64,000 nt of DNA from Paenibacillus oryzisoli (GTDB lineage Bacteria; Bacillota; Bacilli; Paenibacillales; NBRC-103111). Each line of letters opens with the position of its first letter. Positions within the stretch are counted from its first letter, which is position 1. The DNA is taken from assembly GCF_001653565.1 (NCBI RefSeq), contig NZ_LYPB01000072.1:1-64000 (forward strand), given 5' to 3'. The notes under the pieces are model-generated. The model ran no database searches, was not told the DNA's origin, and saw nothing but the letters and a program-made list of their open reading frames with translations. A program made the translations under genes and the position numbers. Shown in pieces: positions 60,437 through 64,000 of this stretch.

Positions 60437-61432
60437 CTAGGACAGCGCGACGATGGAACGTCCGCGCATGCGTCCTTGTAACACTTGAGTGATCGCTTCT
60501 GGAAGCTCAGAGAGCGAAATCTCCTTCACGATAGAGTCTAGAAGAACTTCATCTGGCTTCCATTCGGTGGCGATTCTGTTCCACACTGCTCGTCGAACGT
60601 CCATGGGGCACAGTACCGAATCGATACCGAGCAAATTAACGCCTCGTAAGATAAATGGGAGAACCGTGGAGACCAATTCTGATCCTCCCGTGAAGCCACT
60701 AAGTGTAACGGATCCGCCATATCGGACCGAATTCAAGATGTGTGTCAGGTAAGGTCCTCCCACGGGATCAACAGCTCCCGCCCAACGTTCCCGGTAGAGT
60801 GACTTCGCTTCTGGTATTTCCAGCTCCGCTGGAGAGATCGTCTCCCGTGCACCGAGTTTCTTCAAATATTCGATCTCGGAACTCTTCCGGGTGCTTGCTG
60901 TCACCTCATAGCCCGACTGCGCAAGCATGGTTACAGCCCAGCTTCCGACGCCTCCGGTGGCTCCGCTCACCAGAATAGGGCCTTGATTCGGTTTCAAGCC
61001 ATTCTCCTCCATGCGGTGCACGGATAAAGCGGCAGTGAAGCCTGCGGTGCCGATAGCCATCGCGGACTTCGCGGTCAGTCCGGGCGGCATGGGCACGACC
61101 CACGCTGCGGGTACACGCGCGAACTCGCTAAACCCGCCTGGATGGGATGCCCCCAGGCCGTATCCGGTAATGAGAACCTCATCCCCTACTTGGAAAGCGG
61201 GATCTGACGAAGTGACCACCGTGCCTGCAAGATCGATACCGGGAACGTGCGGATACTGACTTATGATGCCAGCCCCTGGTATCGTACTTAAACCATCTTT
61301 GTAATTAATGCTGGAATAGGCAACTCGTATCGTTACCTCTCCACTAGGCAGATCATCCATGGCATACTCGCGGATATCTGATTTTAAGTTCGATCCTTCC
61401 CAATCTACGGTTAGAGCTCGATAAGTTCCCAT
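60437..61432 (-). CDS. yhfP: YhdH/YhfP-family NADPH-dependent quinone/acrylyl-CoA reductase
   Basis: A 331-aa zinc-independent medium-chain reductase of the YhdH/YhfP (AcuI-like) group. N-terminal GroES-like domain with YSSINYKDGLSTIPGAGI and HVPGIDLAGTV; Rossmann part with VSGATGGVGSWAVTMLAQSG, TASTRKSSEIEYLKKLGA and ILRGVNLLGIDSV. It should reduce an alkenoyl-type carbonyl or quinone with NADPH. It is divergent from a LysR gene that probably controls it; the SRPBCC gene follows. Confidence 0.9.
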   Translation of the reverse strand: MGTYRALTVDWEGSNLKSDIREYAMDDLPSGEVTIRVAYSSINYKDGLSTIPGAGIISQYPHVPGIDLAGTVVTSSDPAFQVGDEVLITGYGLGASHPGGFSEFARVPAAWVVPMPPGLTAKSAMAIGTAGFTAALSVHRMEENGLKPNQGPILVSGATGGVGSWAVTMLAQSGYEVTASTRKSSEIEYLKKLGARETISPAELEIPEAKSLYRERWAGAVDPVGGPYLTHILNSVRYGGSVTLSGFTGGSELVSTVLPFILRGVNLLGIDSVLCPMDVRRAVWNRIATEWKPDEVLLDSIVKEISLSELPEAITQVLQGRMRGRSIVALS

Positions 61433-61563
61433 AGTAGTTGTCCCCCTTTAAGTAGATGTAGTACTACGTGTAATCCTAATCTTGTTTCATCCATACGTCT
61501 AATTTATAATAGTTATATAATTAATGACTTTTTGTTATCTGTTTTTAGAGAGAGGGGTAAGTT

Positions 61564-62451
61564 ATGGAGTGGCAGCAGATTGAATATTTCATCGCGGTAG
61601 CGAAGTCGCAACATATGACGAATACGGCGAAAGAACTGTCTCTCACACAGCCTGCGTTAAGTCGTTCTATCGCTACATTGGAGAAGGAATTCGGCGTGGA
61701 GTTGTTTGAACGGCGAGGACGCAATCTCGTGTTGAACCGTTATGGACAACTCTTCTTGGATCGGGCACAGACGGCATTGAGGGAGATCGAGAAGGCCAAG
61801 CAAGAGATTGCGAATCAAATCAACCCATGGTCGGGAATTCTATCGATAGGTTTTCCTCATATCCTTGGTGCGGAACTCTTCCCTGGTATGCTTGGTGCAT
61901 TCCGAGATCGATACGCGGATATCCGCTTCGAACTGAATCAATGCACGTTGGATGAGCTGGTTTTGCGAATTTCCAATAACGACTGTGACTTTGGGATAAC
62001 AACGTGGGAATCTGTTAATGAGGGGTTTCATTGGCATCTAATAGGTAAATCCGAACTTTATCTGGCTGTGCCTCTACAGCATCCTTGGGCGAACAGGAGC
62101 AGCATCCGCTTGGAAGAGCTCGGTGGGGAACCTTATGTCGGGTTGAAACCATCTTGCGCGTTAAGCTTTACGGTTGAGGATCTGCTGGCTAATTCTAGTG
62201 TAGAACCAAACACCGTATATCGTGTGGATGAATTGGATATGGTCGCCGGATTGGTTTCAGCAGGTCTAGGGGTCTCTTTGTTGCCTAAGACGTTAGGTGT
62301 CAGTAATTACCCGATGGCTTGGGTTTCAATCGAAGACTGCCCAAGTGAGCTTACGGTCGGAGTTGTATGGAAGAAGGATAGGCAGTTGACTCCAGTGTCC
62401 GAAGTTTTCTTGGATTTCATTCGGGGGAGGTACCCCCGAATTTCGGAGTAG
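61564..62451 (+). CDS. LysR-family transcriptional regulator
   Basis: A 295-aa LysR-type regulator. The N-terminal helix-turn-helix is IEYFIAVAKSQHMTNTAKEL then SLTQPALSRSIATLEKEFGV, followed by an effector-binding domain from about residue 90 (WSGILSIGFPHILGAELFPG). AGAGGGG lies upstream of the ATG. The 131-bp AT-rich spacer to the divergent reductase gene holds ATAATAGTTATATAATTA, a likely promoter/operator region. The likely target is the divergent reductase. Confidence 0.92.
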   Translation: MEWQQIEYFIAVAKSQHMTNTAKELSLTQPALSRSIATLEKEFGVELFERRGRNLVLNRYGQLFLDRAQTALREIEKAKQEIANQINPWSGILSIGFPHILGAELFPGMLGAFRDRYADIRFELNQCTLDELVLRISNNDCDFGITTWESVNEGFHWHLIGKSELYLAVPLQHPWANRSSIRLEELGGEPYVGLKPSCALSFTVEDLLANSSVEPNTVYRVDELDMVAGLVSAGLGVSLLPKTLGVSNYPMAWVSIEDCPSELTVGVVWKKDRQLTPVSEVFLDFIRGRYPRISE

Positions 62452-62564
62452 AAGGGGATTGAAATACTGAAGAATGGACATACGAGTAGATTCTTGCTAA
62501 ACGACACAATACCTCCCTCGGATAAATTTCTGCCGCTATCTCACCGCACAAATATGCCGTGTAT

Positions 62565-62757
62565 GAAAATAGATGGATTTCCTGTAGTTATTTCCGCGGG
62601 AAATACGCCGATAATGAAAGTAAAGGGATTTTATGTAGCTAAAATCAGCGTTTGCACCTCAATTCGATGAATGAGCCGATATTAACTGGTGAAAATCCAG
62701 CTAGTTGGATTTTCACGCAAAAAGAGCCGAAGTAGATGGAGGTTTTCCATCTATTTC
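62565..62757. repeat. Palindromic 51-bp-period element, copy D (divergent)
   Basis: Units AGATGGATTTCCTGTAGTTA (62571) and AAAGGGATTTTATGTAGCTA (62622), then reverse-type units at 62682 (TTAACTGGTGAAAATCCA) and 62733 (TAGATGGAGGTTTTCCATCT). Spacing 51, 60 and 51 bp. Sequence is more diverged than copies A-C, but the spacing is kept. It occupies the 343-bp gene-free stretch 62452-62794; no simple-sequence tract adjoins it. Confidence 0.75.
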
Positions 62758-62794
62758 GGCTTCAATCAATTATTATGTGATTGCAGTTATCCTA

Positions 62795-63337
62795 CTATAG
62801 CACGCGACGTGCTGTCATATAACGGGAAGACCACGTGCCGCTGTGAATATCAGTGATACGAACGCCGCCGGCGCCGTAAGTTTGAAGAAGTTTGTTATTG
62901 CCCATATAGATGGCTACATGGTGAATGACGCCCGGTTTACCTGGGATCGAGAAAAACACCAAATCGCCGACACGCAAGTTGCTGCGGGATACATATTTAC
63001 CTACACGAGCTTGTTGCTGAGAGGTACGCGGCAAGTTAACGCCTACTTTTTTAAATACATATTGTGTGAAGGAAGAACAGTCAAAGTTACGTGTTTGACC
63101 GGCAGTGGCTCCGAATTTATAAGGTGTTCCTAAATATCGTTTACCTATAGAGATGACTTGGCTGCCTCTCGAAGTGGAGGTTGCAGACGCTGTAAGCGCT
63201 GTAGCATTGGTTACTTCGGAAGATGTAGCCGCTTCCACTTTCCCTGGTGCACCTGCTGCAAGTATTGATAATCCTATAGAAGCGGACAATGCCGTAACGA
63301 CTAATTTTTTGTACCAAGTTTTTTGTGGGTTTTTCAT
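62795..63337 (-). CDS. Secreted NlpC/P60 peptidoglycan endopeptidase
   Basis: A 180-aa exported hydrolase. Signal peptide about 1-37 (TALSASIGLSILAAGAPGKV, ends VEAA), a short Thr/Ser-rich linker, then an NlpC/P60 domain: catalytic Cys87 in NFDCSSFTQYVF, His139/His140 in VIHHVAIYMGNNK, third residue probably in the QTYGAGG segment. It cleaves the D-Glu-meso-diaminopimelate bond in wall peptides. No LysM or SH3 binding module, so it is a minimal form. GGAGG precedes the ATG. Confidence 0.92.
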   Translation of the reverse strand: MKNPQKTWYKKLVVTALSASIGLSILAAGAPGKVEAATSSEVTNATALTASATSTSRGSQVISIGKRYLGTPYKFGATAGQTRNFDCSSFTQYVFKKVGVNLPRTSQQQARVGKYVSRSNLRVGDLVFFSIPGKPGVIHHVAIYMGNNKLLQTYGAGGVRITDIHSGTWSSRYMTARRVL

Positions 63338-63609
63338 GGGGGTTGCCTCCTTAGAGTTTTCGCTGAGTTATCGTCAATCTATCTTGCATTGAAGATGTGG
63401 TAAGCTTCAATTTGATGATTTGCTTTGCAAGTATAGAATCTTGGTCAGTTGACTCTTAATTTGAGTAACCTTGCGATGTGTTGTCCACTTGAGACTCAGT
63501 ATACCAGATGAAAATTGCCCTAAGATTTACCATGCAACCTTTGAAACAGCGCTATATCAAGGGGAAAGCCCAATTCTGAGAGAATGATGAGAATCCCCTT
63601 ATAATGTTC

Positions 63610-64000
63610 TTATTGACAGGATTGTGGAAGCGTTACAACGGCCGTGGAGCCTAGTCCTAGACTGCTTTGAAGTTCGATATGTCCGTGATGTTTAAGCACG
63701 ATATGCTGGGCAATAGCAAGCCCAAGACCGGCTCCTCCTTGTTTACGGTTTCTAGCTTTATCAGATCGATAGAAGCGGTCAAAGACGTGAGGAAGATCCT
63801 CCTCCGCGATGCCAATACCTTGATCCATGACTTTAATGATCACCTGTTTGTCTTGCAAACAGACCCGAATATCGACGATCTTCTGACTATATTTTAAGGC
63901 ATTATCTATTAAAATAATAAGCAATTGCCTGATCTGATAGGGATCACCTGTCATCGCCAGTTCCTTCATATTGTGTTCAGTCTGTACCCGAATCTCACGG
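63610..64000 (-). CDS. Sensor histidine kinase, C-terminal part (cut by window end)
   Basis: The frame runs from the stop at 63610 through the right edge of the window, so only the last 130 residues are seen. They form a complete HATPase_c domain: N box IRQLLIILIDNALKYSQ, G1 VMDQGIGIAEEDLPHVF, F box FDRFYRSDKARNRKQ and G2 GGAGLGLAIAQHI. It ends soon after, as in kinases of the PhoR/CssS type without further domains. The N-terminal sensor part lies outside. No partner regulator is visible in the window. Confidence 0.92.
   Translation of the reverse strand, partial: REIRVQTEHNMKELAMTGDPYQIRQLLIILIDNALKYSQKIVDIRVCLQDKQVIIKVMDQGIGIAEEDLPHVFDRFYRSDKARNRKQGGAGLGLAIAQHIVLKHHGHIELQSSLGLGSTAVVTLPQSCQ

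Noticed and set aside
63338-63609. A c-di-AMP (ydaO-type) riboswitch before the NlpC/P60 gene
   Set aside because: NlpC/P60 genes often carry one, but its conserved core sequences were not found in this leader.

Overview
The window looks like chromosome from a spore-forming member of the Bacillales, most likely Paenibacillus or a close relative. The reasons are two germination systems (a GerA/B/C receptor operon and a gerP operon), several large S-layer-homology (SLH) proteins, two lipoproteins with copper-amine-oxidase-N type domains, YtxG/YtxH/YflT/YdjO-type Bacillales proteins, and strong AAGGAGG ribosome binding sites. No rRNA, tRNA, CRISPR array, transposase or prophage was seen. Base composition is uneven: most genes are AT-leaning, but a few stretches (about 2.6-3.3 kb, 9.8-10.9 kb, the 34.4-35.1 kb repeat array, 42.8-43.0 kb, 56.5-56.9 kb) are clearly GC-rich.

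Layout. 0-4.5 kb: a simple-sequence tract, ilvE divergent from a LysR regulator, a THUMP/TRM11-like methyltransferase and two small orphan genes. 4.6-8.2 kb: a GerA-GerB-GerC germinant-receptor operon. 8.4-11.5 kb: a PPOX-fold protein, a thioesterase, and fumC with a 62-bp hairpin array replacing its original 3' end. 11.5-22.4 kb: a general-stress (SigB-type) island. It holds a receiver-PP2C phosphatase, two rsbV/rsbW pairs, the sigma factor, a CHASE3/GAF hybrid kinase and a CheR-type methyltransferase. Target genes ytxH, dps, ytxG, a DUF1328 gene and yflT lie around them, and four near-identical SigB-type promoters (GTTTCA, 14 bp, GGGTAM) are readable. 22.4-28.8 kb: ydjO and csp cold-shock genes, two paralogous lipoproteins flanking a His-rich gene, and an O-antigen-ligase-like polymerase.

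28.9-47.8 kb: a 1121-aa SLH protein, an NfeD-flotillin pair followed by six copies of a structured 113-bp repeat, an HD-GYP protein, an ECF sigma/anti-sigma pair, a second SLH protein, a free-methionine-sulfoxide reductase, a LuxR-type mini-regulator, thiN, a DUF554 protein, an orphan response regulator, and a catalytically dead alpha/beta hydrolase fused to a SARP-type regulator. 47.9-57.0 kb: a 2430-aa SLH surface protein and a frameshifted GH18-SLH gene. 57.3-59.9 kb: gerPABCDE (no gerPF) divergent from an Hsp20-like gene. 59.9-64 kb: an SRPBCC protein, a YhdH/YhfP reductase divergent from a LysR regulator, an NlpC/P60 hydrolase and the 3' end of a sensor kinase.

The most unusual non-coding content is a family of about 190-bp elements found four times (21.2, 37.0, 42.6 and 62.6 kb). 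Each has four copies of a short motif arranged forward-forward-reverse-reverse with exactly 51-bp spacing inside each half. Three of the four lie beside simple-sequence tracts. A second, differently sequenced element with similar symmetry lies at 57.0 kb. In addition, two genes (fumC and the flotillin gene) carry arrays of hairpin-forming tandem repeats just after or across their stop codons. The most coherent protein system is the stress module, whose composition matches the Bacillus cereus RsbK-RsbM-RsbY pathway but with a second RsbV/RsbW pair.
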